The translations under genes were made by a program, and so were the position numbers. DNA of 64,000 nucleotides from Torymus aiolomorphi (lineage: Eukaryota; Arthropoda; Insecta; Hymenoptera; Torymidae). Below the pieces are notes generated by a model that was not told the origin of the DNA, made no database searches, and saw nothing but the letters and a program-made list of their open reading frames with translations. The stretch lies in assembly GCA_036365515.1 (NCBI GenBank), contig CM070877.1, positions 10,139,101 to 10,203,100 on the forward strand, in the 5' to 3' direction. Shown one piece after another: positions 1-9,330 of the stretch (positions are counted from its first letter, which is position 1; every line of letters starts with the position of its first letter).

Positions 1-987
1 TAACGATACCTACGTAGAGTGGGTTGAGTGTGTCTGCTTTTTTTTATCATTTATATCTATGAGAGGGTGGGGGGGGGGGGGTGTTTGTATCTTTCTGTGT
101 ATGTGTGTGTCAGCTGTATCCTCATTTTCTGTTACTTATCATCCTTAGAACGTAGTTAATAAAGGTTCTTATGTGCTAGAGAAACTGTGATACAGAGAAA
201 ATTGTTATCTTTTTTTTTCATCCTAAACACACAGCGGCCAAGCGTGGAGTTTCCATTTATCGATTATTTTTTTTTTTCAACATTCACCGAACGAAAGTGT
301 GTTCGACGGAGCCGAGAGAAGAGAGAATTAAAAAAGCACGAGGGCACTTTTGGCGGAGATTTTGCAACTTCTTCCCCTTACTCTCCCCGTGACCTCTCTG
401 ACTCTCCCCCCGGCCGTTTCCCGCCTCTCGCGTTCGCATTATCGCAGAAAAAACAAAAAAAAAACACCGTGAGAGATGGCTACAGGAGAGTAATTAGCGG
501 AGTAATAGATTAGGAATAGAGAATTTTCTCTCTCTTCTTTCTCTCTGCCTCTATCTCTCTCTCTCGCCTCGCTTATATCCGTTTAAAAGTAGCATAGGTT
601 TGTTTCTCCCTTTAAAACTTTAGTATGTCTGTGTATGTGTGTATATGTGTGTTAATTATAAGCTGTGGAGCTTATTTCCTCCTTTTTGTCAGAGTAGAGT
701 AGTAGCATTAAGAATAGCGTTAAATCGAGGTCTCTGTGTACACCTCTCTTTTCCCTATCTCCCTATCTCTCTCTCTCATTCCTTCCTCATGTGTATATAT
801 GCATGTCTGTGGGGTTTTCTTTCGATCCATATCCCTTCCACGTGTATACCACAATCCTCTTTCTCTCACGAAAAATTCTTCTCATCCTACCACACCAACT
901 CTCTCTCTCTCTCTCTCTCTCTCTTTCAAAATGTCAACCCGCAAGTGTCGGAATTGAATTAAAAAATCCTCTCGAGAAGTTAATTAG
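1..987 (-). other. orb2: Downstream region / probable 3' UTR and 3' flank of orb2
   Basis: This stretch lies beyond the TAG that closes the Gln/His frame. On the + strand it has a G run at 69-81, TG-rich stretches, and a pure CT run at 899-924, so an orb2 transcript would be CA- and GA-rich here. I found no clear AATAAA on the minus strand near the coding end, so I cannot place the polyadenylation site, which may lie outside the window. The open frames here are low-complexity. Confidence 0.5.
899..924. repeat. (CT)n microsatellite
   Basis: Uninterrupted CT repeats of about 26 bp. Confidence 0.95.
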
Positions 988-1006
988 CTAGGGACAGCGA
1001 CGACGG

Positions 1007-1041
<35 letters not shown>

Positions 1042-1221
1042 ATGATTGCCGTGATGCTGCTGGTGGTAATGCTGCTGCTGCTGCTGCTGCGGCTGGTGAT
1101 GCTGCTGCTGCTGCTGATGGTGGTGGTGATGTTGTTGTTGTTGGTGGTGATGTTGCTGCTGCTGGTGATGGTGGTGGTGCGACGGCTGCGGCTGCGGCTG
1201 CTGCAGCGCTGTAGGCTGGGG
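988..1221 (-). other. orb2: In-frame Gln/His-rich extension after the orb2 stop codon
   Basis: Directly after the TAA at 1222-1224, the same frame stays open for 77 codons and ends at TAG (988-990). It begins Pro-Gln-Pro-Thr-Ala-Leu, continues as alternating runs of Gln (CAG/CAA) and His (CAC/CAT) with a few Pro, Tyr, Gly and Asn, and ends with ten CAG codons, four Arg, Cys and Pro. It is formally 3' UTR. It would be translated only by stop-codon readthrough or by a transcript lacking the TAA. Variation inside the runs is mostly between synonymous codons, which suits either coding constraint or an interrupted CAN microsatellite. Orb2 proteins are known for a Gln/His-rich prion-like segment, but that segment is N-terminal. 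Confidence 0.55.
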
Positions 1222-1338
1222 TTAACACCAGCGAAAGGGCACTGCGCGCGGCCGGTCCGCGCCCTCCTTCACCAGAGGCTTGTGGAACTCGCGACCGGGC
1301 CGCGAGTGAATCGTCGCCCAGCAGTGCTCGCAGTAGTA
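1222..1338 (-). CDS. orb2: orb2 terminal coding exon: end of the CPEB zinc-binding domain
   Basis: This 117-nt exon holds 38 codons plus TAA. It starts after a TTCCAG acceptor (CAG at 1339-1341) in phase 0. It encodes YYCEHCWATIHSR, then GREFHKPLVKEGADRPR, and ends FRWC. This is the second half of the CPEB-type ZZ domain, with the cysteines and histidines that complete the zinc sites begun in the preceding exon, and the conserved CPEB C-terminus. The domain is known to help RNA binding and protein contacts in CPEB family members. The stop is followed by an unusual in-frame Gln/His-rich stretch, described separately. Confidence 0.96.
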   Translation of the reverse strand, partial: YYCEHCWATIHSRPGREFHKPLVKEGADRPRAVPFRWC

Positions 1339-1692
1339 CTGGAAATTCCAAGGGAATCGCGTGTTAGGAGCGTGATTTGCTTGAAATTGACATTTTTTTT
1401 AACTGTTTCGTCAAGTTGAGCGTGTAAATAAAATTCACGATCGGTAATGGAACATAGAGCGTATGAAATTTCGAAGATGTAACCGATGAATCCTAAAAGG
1501 CTTTATATCGATTTTCGAAGATGTTCAAGTATATTCTATCAGATTGTAAAACCGATCGCTACTAAAATAGCTTCGAAGTAAGAAATCAATTGCAATACTA
1601 CTCAAGCTGAAATACTTCGATATACTTATCCAAGAAAAATAAAAATTGTTCAATGTAACCGTTAAAAAAAAGAAAGAAAAACAAATGCATAC
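1339..1692 (-). other. orb2: orb2 intron, 354 bp
   Basis: The intron has donor GTATGC at 1692-1687 and acceptor CAG at 1341-1339. It is AT-rich with short A runs. I see no other feature in it. Confidence 0.9.
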
Positions 1693-1803
1693 CTGCAGAC
1701 AAGTAACGTTAGCGCAGAAAAATGGAGCGAACTTGCCGCCGCAACGCTGTCCCTGGCACTCGTCGCACATTTGATCATCTAGAACGTACGGCTTGACCTC
1801 GAC
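1693..1803 (-). CDS. orb2: orb2 exon: first half of the ZZ zinc-binding domain
   Basis: This is a 111-nt, 37-codon exon in phase 0 on both sides, with acceptor TTTTCAG and donor GTATGC. It encodes VEVKPYVLDDQMCDECQ, then GQRCGGKFAPFFCANVTCLQ. The spaced cysteines (CDEC, RC, FFC, TC) are the zinc ligands of the CPEB ZZ domain. The preceding exon ends in IDKR and the next begins YYCEHCW, so the joined reading matches the CPEB2/3/4 and Orb2 C-terminus without a gap. Confidence 0.96.
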
Positions 1804-2381
1804 CTGAAAATTAGGCGGTTTCATATTAGTGTATTTACAGCCTGCAAAAGCGCACACGCGCAGCTTTTCTTCTCTATCGCGGCTGTTTATGATTCACATT
1901 GTAAATTTATATCTAGTAGTAATGACTATAATTCGCAGTCCCTGTTTCTGAAGTTGATTATTAAAATAATATACAATGTTGTGAAAATTGAGTTTTGAAG
2001 GTTCGCCTGGCTTGGCATTGCAGTGCTCGACATTGGCGTCATACTTGAGATATAATTATAGTTATTATAGATACATTTAACTTTAAGGGTAATGTGAAAT
2101 TTAGCAAGACATTTTAATAGTTAAATGTAAAATTAATTACGTTAATATAGACTGTAATTATTTATAAAATTAAAAAAAAATGTAGATAATGTGGTAGTTA
2201 CAATATATATTAATTATAAACGCTTTTAATCAATACACTTTTCATATAATAAAACATTAAGTGTACGTAATTATACTTCTCAGAAGAAAGTTAATTTCCA
2301 TCTCAACAAAACTATACCTACAAATCGTACAAATTATTATTTCGTTTCCAACTGAAGTAGTAAAAAACCACCAGCACTCAC
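1804..2381 (-). other. orb2: orb2 intron, 578 bp
   Basis: The donor is GTGAGT at 2381-2376 and the acceptor CAG at 1806-1804. The interior is strongly AT-rich. No repeat or coding signal seen. Confidence 0.9.
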
Positions 2382-2774
2382 CCTCTTATCGATATCGCTA
2401 TGCTGGAGCTGCACGAACCGCGCGGAGATCGCGGCGATGTAGCTCTGCTGATTGCTGAAGGCGACGCGTCCAGCGCCCTTGGGATACTTCAGCTCGGGGT
2501 CCGTGTCGATGCCCGCGTAGCAAACCCCGCCGTACAGTCTGTCCATGATCATAGCGAGCTCGACGGCCTTGAGGGGCCGGGGCACACCGCCGACGAAGAC
2601 GGTTTTCCGAGGATCGAGGGGCATCGACGCGTCAAGGACGAAGTCGGCGTCGCTCAGTCGCCAGGGGCGTATCTGCACCGGCTTGTCCTTGATCGTCGGC
2701 GAGCTGACGCACAGGTAGAGCTTGTCGTCATCTTGGATGCAGGCATCGATCAGCTGCTGCACCGAGCCTTCGTC
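2382..2774 (-). CDS. orb2: orb2 exon: end of RRM1 and the whole of RRM2
   Basis: This 393-nt, 131-codon exon is in phase 0 on both sides. It begins DEGSVQQLIDACIQDDDKLY, the last part of RRM1. Next comes the inter-RRM linker IKDKPVQIRPWRLSDADFV, then RRM2 with RNP2 (KTVFVGGVPRPL), the helix VELAMIMDRLYGG, and RNP1 (KGAGRVAFSNQQSYIAAI). It ends RFVQLQHSDIDKR. The very high similarity to CPEB2/3/4 as I know the family, rather than to the more diverged CPEB1/Orb, supports the orb2 assignment. The protein binds U-rich elements in mRNA 3' UTRs and controls poly(A) tail length and translation, including at synapses (established for the family). Confidence 0.97.
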
Positions 2775-2849
2775 CTGCGCAATTCGACGTGCATTTCTTA
2801 TACGTATATATTATGTAGGTCGCGAGAAGTGTGGAAGTGGAGTACTCAC

Positions 2850-2962
2850 TTGGAAAAGTAGGAAAGCGTATCCCTTTGGCGGAAAGTACGATTTGCTCTC
2901 GGCCTTGTGTGGCCAGTCGACGACCAGCGGGCCAAAGCGACGGAAACTCGCTGTGATCTCAT
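2850..2962 (-). CDS. orb2: orb2 exon: centre of RRM1
   Basis: This 113-nt exon is entered in phase 1 (two bases complete an Asp codon) and left in phase 0. Acceptor is CGCACAG and donor GTGAGT. It encodes EITASFRRFGPLVVDWPHKA, then ESKSYFPPKGYAFLLFQ, which contains the RRM1 RNP1 strand (KGYAFLLF). Joined to the flanking exons it reads DIDEDEITASF and LLFQDEGSVQ, as expected for CPEB2/3/4-type proteins. A 75-bp intron (2775-2849) separates it from the RRM2 exon. Confidence 0.96.
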
Positions 2963-3732
2963 CTGTGCGAACGGTCAAATGTACTTTAGAATAGTTTTTG
3001 GAGTTTCGAGGGATTTTTTTTTTTTTTTTTTTTTTTTGATGGTATATATGTGGGCAAAATAAATGAGAGTATGTAATATCGAGGGGAAATCAAAGCTGAA
3101 AATAATTTTTATATAGGTTTATGGGAACGCTCAACGGGATTGATTGGTTTACACTTTTCGTGATTTAACACATCTTTTTACTCAAATTTACGTAAAGTTG
3201 CCGTAACTGTTTTTTATATATTTGATTATTTGTAGACATGTTTTCTCATAAGGCCAACCACATAGAAATATTTTTTTCAATGTATTAAAACTTAATAACA
3301 ACTCAAAATTCATATAAATTTACTTTTTTTATTAAAACAGACGATTATTTCAATATATACAGTTTCGTAGTGAATAATGGGGAGGGGGGATTAATCTATA
3401 TAAAAGATCTTTAACTCGTTTATAAAAAAATCTATTGTATAACAAGTATTAAACATATTATTCCTGATTTCAATTAAATTTCGAACCTTTACAAATCTAC
3501 ATAAACAATAAACAATAACAACACCCATTCGTCCATATTTAAAATAAAATACACCTATAATACTACCCACACTCGCAAGGTAATATTATCCACTTAACAC
3601 TACGCGCATCCCCATTATACATCAGTACACAAACTTGACATGAAAGAAAAGAAAAACCTTTAGAAACAAAACCCCAAAATATATATCTTTAAAAAACATC
3701 ACAGCTACAAAACAAAAAGCCAAACTACTTAC
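2963..3732 (-). other. orb2: orb2 intron, 770 bp
   Basis: Donor GTAAGT at 3732-3727 and acceptor CAG at 2965-2963. The interior is AT-rich and holds a run of 24 T at 3014-3037 on the + strand. No further feature seen. Confidence 0.9.
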
Positions 3733-3981
3733 CCTCGTCGATATCGGGCGGCAGGCCGCCAACGAACACCTTCCTCGAGAATCTTTCTCCGGTCTCGCTG
3801 CCCTGGCTGTGAGGGCTGCTGCGGCTGGGCGACGAGAGCGGCGCGTTCTGGGGCACGACGCCGCCGGCCATCACGCCGACGCCGCCGACGCCACCGACGC
3901 GGTCGAGCTGCCCGGCTGAGTTCGGCTCGTCGAGCAGATTGCCGCCCGGCTCCTCCAGGCCCGGGAAGAACGGCGATTTAC
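3733..3981 (-). CDS. orb2: orb2 exon: Gly/Ser-rich linker and start of RRM1
   Basis: This is a 249-nt exon in phase 1 on both sides. It opens KSPFFPGLEEPGGNLLDEP, which lines up with the CPEB2-4 segment just after the vertebrate 8-residue cassette exon. A Gly/Val-rich stretch and SSPSRSSPHSQGSETGERF follow, then the RRM1 RNP2 strand KVFVGGLPPDIDE. The acceptor is TCGTCCGCAG and the exon itself begins GTAAAT, so splicing here regenerates a 5' splice-site-like sequence at the junction. Three upstream intron sites share the CAG/GTA design. All candidate upstream exons listed here as coding (microexon and two alternative first exons) end in the phase this exon needs. Confidence 0.96.
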
Positions 3982-4453
3982 CTGCGGACGAGAGAATGGG
4001 GGGGAAAGGTTAGACACGATGGTTTTTCTTTTTTTTGCTTAAGAAAAATGTATATATTTATAAGTGTTTTATGTAATGAAGGGGGGGGGGGATTGATTAT
4101 GGAGTATGATAAAGATTAAGATTAAGAAAAAAGTTTAGTGTTTTAATGCATCGTACGCGACAACAATGCTCCTGTCGTCTACAATAAAGGTTCACGAAAG
4201 CGCGTTGACACATCGCGGTTGCTCCGAAATATATCGAGTTCGATTACGACAGGAAAAAAAAATAACCAGGAAATAGTGAAAAATCCCTAAAGAGTAACGG
4301 TAAATTTACATCACGACTATACGCTAAAACCGCAGGAACGAAAAAAAAAATCTAATCCAGATCGCAAACAAACGAGCTTTAAATCTCCGATGTTCACTCC
4401 GTTTTCTCTCACACACATACACATACGCGCGCCCTAACCAGCAAAACACTTAC

Positions 4454-4502
4454 TGAATCTGCGCTTCGCTGGGAACGCCACTCTCCTTATATACGTAGCC
4501 AT
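4454..4502 (-). CDS. orb2: Candidate alternative first coding exon of orb2 (4.5-kb promoter)
   Basis: An ATG at 4502-4500 in good context (A at -3, G at +4) opens MATYIRRVAFPAKRRF and runs to a consensus donor GTAAGT (4453-4448). It ends in phase 1 with base A. Joined to the exon at 3981 the codon becomes AGT and the frame continues SKSPFFPGLEE through both RRMs. The intron would be only 472 bp. Upstream is a CpG-rich segment (4510-4840) that could be the promoter. The product would carry both RRMs and the ZZ domain but not the usual N-terminus. Short open frames and a one-in-three phase match can occur by chance, so this needs transcript support. Confidence 0.4.
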
Positions 4503-4509
4503 CCTCTCT

Positions 4510-4900
4510 CAATATCTATCTATCCGTCACGTATCTCCTGCTCTTCAGCAACGAACGCCGAGGTCGACTATCCTGCGTAGCTCCGGACGGGGGAATGTGC
4601 CGCGCGAGCCGATCGGCGTCGGGAAAAATGCGACTGTCGCGAGGCGGAGCGGAGCCGAGAGAGCGGAGGAGTGAGCGTCGGATGTTTTGCGCGGAAGAAG
4701 AGCCCGGGCGCATTCGCGGATTTGAATTTCGCGGGAGCGGAGGCGGCGAGCGAGCCGAGGCGAGTGGCAGCGGGTTCCGCGAGGCGAGGACAGTTCGGGG
4801 GATGCGGCGACGAGGTTGAGACGAGATGTTAAAAAATACTCGGCGGGGGTATCATATTGGATAGAGATTGGGATGTGATGTATAGGTGACGCTGGAGGCT
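4510..4900 (-). promoter_or_regulatory. CpG-rich island, candidate promoter for the short orb2 isoform
   Basis: This segment is dense in CG dinucleotides, with purine-rich GAG and CGGAG repeats. It is flanked on the left by CA-rich sequence (4390-4450, with ACACACATACACATAC) and on the right by GT-rich sequence (about 4840-4900). It lies directly upstream (minus sense) of the candidate first exon. No TATA box is assigned. Confidence 0.35.
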
Positions 4901-7900
4901 GAAGTCGATAGATTTTTTTTAGGTGAATAGAAAATTGTTTGAGATTATACTTGATAAATGTATAAAAGATGAACATTTAATTTTTTCATTAAAGCATTCT
5001 AATTATTATATTGGAAGCGTACAGTTACAATTGCCATTGTAATAAATATAGTGACCTACTTTACTTGACGACTGATTGTAAAGGACAACAAAACATTACG
5101 AGAAGCTCAGTCTCAAACGACTTGCGTCATTTGTATGGCTTCCTTCAATTACCTCAAAGCTAACATTTACCTACGCAACTATGAAATTTGTCTTAATGCT
5201 GTGCACACACTCGACTCTCGCTGCATAACCGAGTAGTTTTACATTTTTGTATAAAACATTCTTAAAAAAAAAGATTTATTGTTCCCGAATACAAAAGTCG
5301 AGCCACGCGCGCGCGTTAAACCCGATAATTATGAGAAAAACGCGCAGGCGCACGGCAGGAACCGCGGGGAAGAGTTATTACAGTCGGAAAGGATATTATC
5401 GCGTGACGTGACCGCCGCAAGCTCTCGAAGCTCGGGATTTTAATCCCCTCCCTCTCATTCGGAATGTTTTTCTCTTCGGCCAGGGGAATTAAGAGGGGGC
5501 AGGAGAATCAAGGAGAGATTATTACGTGCCGGGCAATCGAGGAAAAGCTTTGGGAGGAGGTTTCCAGGAGCGACGTGCGGAGATATTGTGGTAGTATAGA
5601 GGTATACTGAGAGTCTTTACGAGAGATGTGAAAAAATATACGTGAAAAAAGCACAGGCGTTATATATACTTTGTTATATAAAAGTTATTCTTTCAAGAGC
5701 TACAAAGAAGCTCTTTACGTGTACACGCGCTTCTGGCTTATGATTTATGCACGAAATTTACGCAACCGAGTACGCTACGAAGCCAGAAAATCGATAAATA
5801 CCGTAGTGCCAACACTATACGAATAGATCGTAAATCACGATGCGACCGCGCGTCCATTACGAGCGGTGTAGCCTATAACAAAAGGAGTATTACAATTACC
5901 CCTCGAAGCCTATACCAATTCAAAGCCGGCGTCGAAGACAAAGGAGGAAAAAAAAAATTCGCGCTGCAAGGTGCATGCACCCGAGATATCGATTGAAGTG
6001 CAGCGCCGGCGGCGCGGACGACCGCATGGGTTTCTTGCGCTCCGGAGCGCTGGTTAATTCGAAATTAAATTTTCGTGTCATTGGAAATTTGTGTGTGTGT
6101 AGGTGTTTAGGATTAGGAGAGGAATTGAGAGGAAATTTGTATAGGTGAGAGTTTGTTGTGTTCATTATGTGGGAAAAAAAGCTGTAGGGAGAGGAAGTTT
6201 TTGAAATGTTGTGGATTAAAGTTACTTTACTTGTGTATGGTGGATGTAATTATACGGCTTTAAAAAAAAAAAAAGAAAAAAAGATACTTTTCTATTTTGT
6301 CAGTTCAGACAAACTCAGATTATGCGGAAAAATGACTAAGTATAATTATACTAAAATTTAATATAAAAGCTTTATTAATCTTTAGTGAAAAAATACTAAA
6401 TTTCAGTACAATTATAATAATATTTCTGCGTAATGTAAGTTTATGCCACCGACAACAAAAAAAAAATAGCATTTTTGTTTAATGAAAACGCAACAGCCCA
6501 GAAAATTGCCTTCGAAATCGCACTAAAATTTCCGAAGATCAAAGTCAAAAAGTACGCGCGAGCTCGGTCACAGCCTTATGCCTCGGTGAAAAAAAAAAAA
6601 ATTCCCTCTCTTAACGAATTACTTCTGGTCGTTAGGTTGTCCCCACCGTCGATTTCTCCCCCCGTCGTGTTCACTCCCCAGTGCCAATTAAAGATATTCC
6701 GATCGTATCGGGCGCGCAGTGTCCCGAATGTAACGTGATTCGATGCATAATAAATTTTCAAGGCTCTCTGGTTATTGAGGTGACGATTTGCTTTCATGAG
6801 CATGATGTTGATTAGGTTGCGAGGGCGGCGATGGCTTGAAAATATTCGTTGATGAATATTGAGAAAGCTTGGTTTTTATAATTGGAAAATGCGTGAAATA
6901 AAATTAGAACTATTTTCCACTGCTTTTTATTTTCAAGGTTTGATTCGCTTCACTATAATTATATCAAATATATCAGAAACATCAAATTAAAAAGATAATT
7001 ATAAACTACATTCTAATCAGATTTTCATACACAACCAAAGGTCTTCCCCAAACAAAATCCCCAACGTAGAAACCTCCCAAAAGCAAGTAAAAAAAAAAGT
7101 TGCAAAAACAGCCCTATACCTCGCCACCCCTCATATCTCTCTCTCTTCCCACCACCCTAATTTTCAATCCACTCGAGCAGCGGCGGCGCGCGCCTGCACT
7201 TCTCGCGCGGCCCTTTCTCTCGCGCACGTTCGCGCACTCGAGAGAGAAACTTTTCCATCGCGCGTCTCGAGGGCGGGGGAGGAGAGACTCCGGCTCATCG
7301 AGCACGGAGCAGCCGACTTTTTTAAATATGCAGCCGCCTGCTCGGATGGCGCGGAAATTCATCGCGGCGCTGGTGAAATTTGGACGAAGAGGGAGCGCAT
7401 AGGTTCGATTGGGGTAGGAAAGTGATACGGCTGGTGTTTTTATAATGTTTTTTTTTTAGTGTTTTGGGAAACGTATCAAAAGAAGGAGAATAGCAGAAAA
7501 AACCTTTTACGTGAATCAGAAAATAGACGATTTCCTTAGAGTTTGTGATCGATTATTAAATTTTATAATAATATTTTGAAAAAAAAAGCTTTTACTTTGT
7601 AATAATCAACTATACGGTTTCTATCTCATGATTTTCAATTGAGATGGCCGATTTACTAAGAAAGTAATTTAATCTCTAAATACGGAGAGTGAGGCTCAAC
7701 ATATACATTTCGACTTGAATTTCACTCCGAATAACTACACCAATTTCACATATCAGAAAGATATTCGTCCAAGAATCGTCACTCCATTTATTAACCCAAC
7801 AACGCTAACACATTCAACTAACCCCATCAATTTTCCTGCTCCACACGGTCGCCTTCCCTTTAAAAAAGAGAAGCGAGCGCACGGCGACACGGGATTAGAC

Positions 7901-8556
7901 GCGACGACGGCAAGACGTCCCGCATAATGAGACCGAGCGAGCAAACTCCGGGGTATAGATACGCGGCGTCCCGGCGAAATTGCCAGGGAAATAATTAATG
8001 CGGACGACGTACTGCACGCGCTATATATAAGGTATTTTTCTCTTTTTTTTTTCTTTTTTCTTTTGGAAATGACGCCGGGAGAGGGAAAGTTTTGGTTTTC
8101 GAGAGTCGGTAATGTAGGTGGCGGTGGTACCCCGAGATCGCTGACGTACCGGCGTTTGAGTTCGTGTTTACTTTTCGCCGCTTCGTGCGTGTACTTTTGA
8201 GGAAAAAGTGCCAGTTGCATGGCAGTTCTAGCGTTAATAAAAAACAAAATGTATACTTTAATCGCGTGTGTAGCTGGATTATATCGAAATATTGTACGTT
8301 ATGTTGAAACGCGAATATAGTGTACTAAAAAAATATTATGTTTCATCCTAACTGATGTCACTGTTCTATTTCACGTAAATTCCCTTACTTCGCCACGTGC
8401 AAAGATCCAGCAGCGACATTCGAACTTTGCTCCAAAATAAAAAAAATAAATACCCTTTACCGCTGTACCTCAGTAACTACCAAGTTTCATTTACCACTAC
8501 TGCCCACAAAAACCTTGACATCATAACAAAACAACTACTTTACACTCGCACTCTAC
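4841..8556. other. Intronic stretch with several skewed islands
   Basis: AT-rich intron interrupted by CpG-rich islands near 5.3-5.6, 5.8-6.2, 6.6-6.85, 7.0-7.45 and 7.75-8.2 kb. In most, C and A dominate the + strand just left of the core and G and T just right of it; for example 7020-7140 is CA-rich and 7395-7440 GT-rich. The open frames are compositional. No coding signal recognised. Confidence 0.5.
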
Positions 8557-8617
8557 CTCCAAACTCCTCGTTGAAGAACCGCGCGATCTCGAGCAGATCG
8601 AGTGTCGAGCCTGGCAT
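8557..8617 (-). CDS. orb2: Candidate alternative first coding exon of orb2 (8.6-kb promoter)
   Basis: An ATG at 8617-8615 (A at -3) opens 20 codons, MPGSTLDLLEIARFFNEEFG, then one G before a moderate donor GTAGAG (8556-8551). Phase 1 matches the RRM1 exon: the junction codon is GGT and the frame continues KSPFFPGLEE. The peptide has the mix of acidic and hydrophobic residues of real protein. The preceding minus-strand sequence is a GGA-rich stretch that would be 5' UTR, with a CpG-rich island at 8.8-9.1 kb as candidate promoter. The intron to 3981 would be about 4.6 kb. The peptide is unlike the repeats around it, but I do not recognise it from any known Orb2 isoform. Confidence 0.42.
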
Positions 8618-9330
8618 CTTTCTCTCCACTCCTCCTCCTCCTCCATCGACACCTCCACCTCCGCTCTTCACTCCTCTGCGATACATCTACCTCACTCTAC
8701 TTAAATTCCTTCTCACTGTAACTATCCCTCTCACCAAACACCTCACTGTACACTATATACTGCAACCCGTCAGCAACGCGCAGAAAGAGAAAGCACAGCA
8801 CAGTAGCAGACGTCCGCACGCCACGTCCGCTCGGCCGGCACTAACCCCCCGGCGACTACGACGACGCATTTCCCGTGCCCGCGCGCGCGCGTGCGCACGA
8901 TCGATTCCCATATATACACACGTACAAACTTTTCCTACGCGCGCGCGCGCGTGCACCCCACTCGTCGAAATCGTTACGTCACGCGAGACGAGCGCGGGGT
9001 TATCCCCCACGCGGTGGTGCAGCAGTCCCGGCGAGGTCGACGACCCCCGGGGTTTTTCGCGTGGGGTAGTCGTGCGCTGTAGTTGTAGTCGTGATGGGGA
9101 CAGAGAGAGAGAGAGTTTTCCGAGTGGAGGAAGGATAGTGTGGCGCTCGCTCGCTCGCTTTTTTCGGGAGTAGGGGGTGCGCGGAGGGTTTGTTGGTAGG
9201 CAGGCAGGCAGGCTACTGCAGGGGGGAGAGAGGGAAAAATGCAGATGGGTGAGCGCGCACGGAGAATGGCTCTAGGATGGGAGAAGAATGAGCTCGAGGG
9301 AAGTTTTTCGCCCGATGGATGACGGTGTGT
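8618..9330 (-). promoter_or_regulatory. Large CpG-rich skewed island next to the 8.6-kb first exon
   Basis: The left side is C-rich (TCC and CCT repeats at 8625-8700). The core at 8800-9080 is full of CGCG and GCGCGC, with two alternating purine-pyrimidine runs near 8880-8895 and 8938-8955. The right side from about 9080 is G/T-rich and includes a short GGCA repeat near 9200. The long + strand open frame across it is low-complexity and not a gene. Confidence 0.4.

Noticed and set aside
1039..1419. 126-codon + strand frame rich in Leu, Val and Met over the CTG/GTG repeats
   Set aside because: It is the antisense of the CAG/CAC repeats and the orb2 terminal exon; triplet repeats stay open in several frames.
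8397..9173. 258-codon + strand frame
   Set aside because: Low-complexity Ser/Arg/Pro composition from a skewed CpG island, no recognisable domain, and it overlaps the minus-strand exon candidate.
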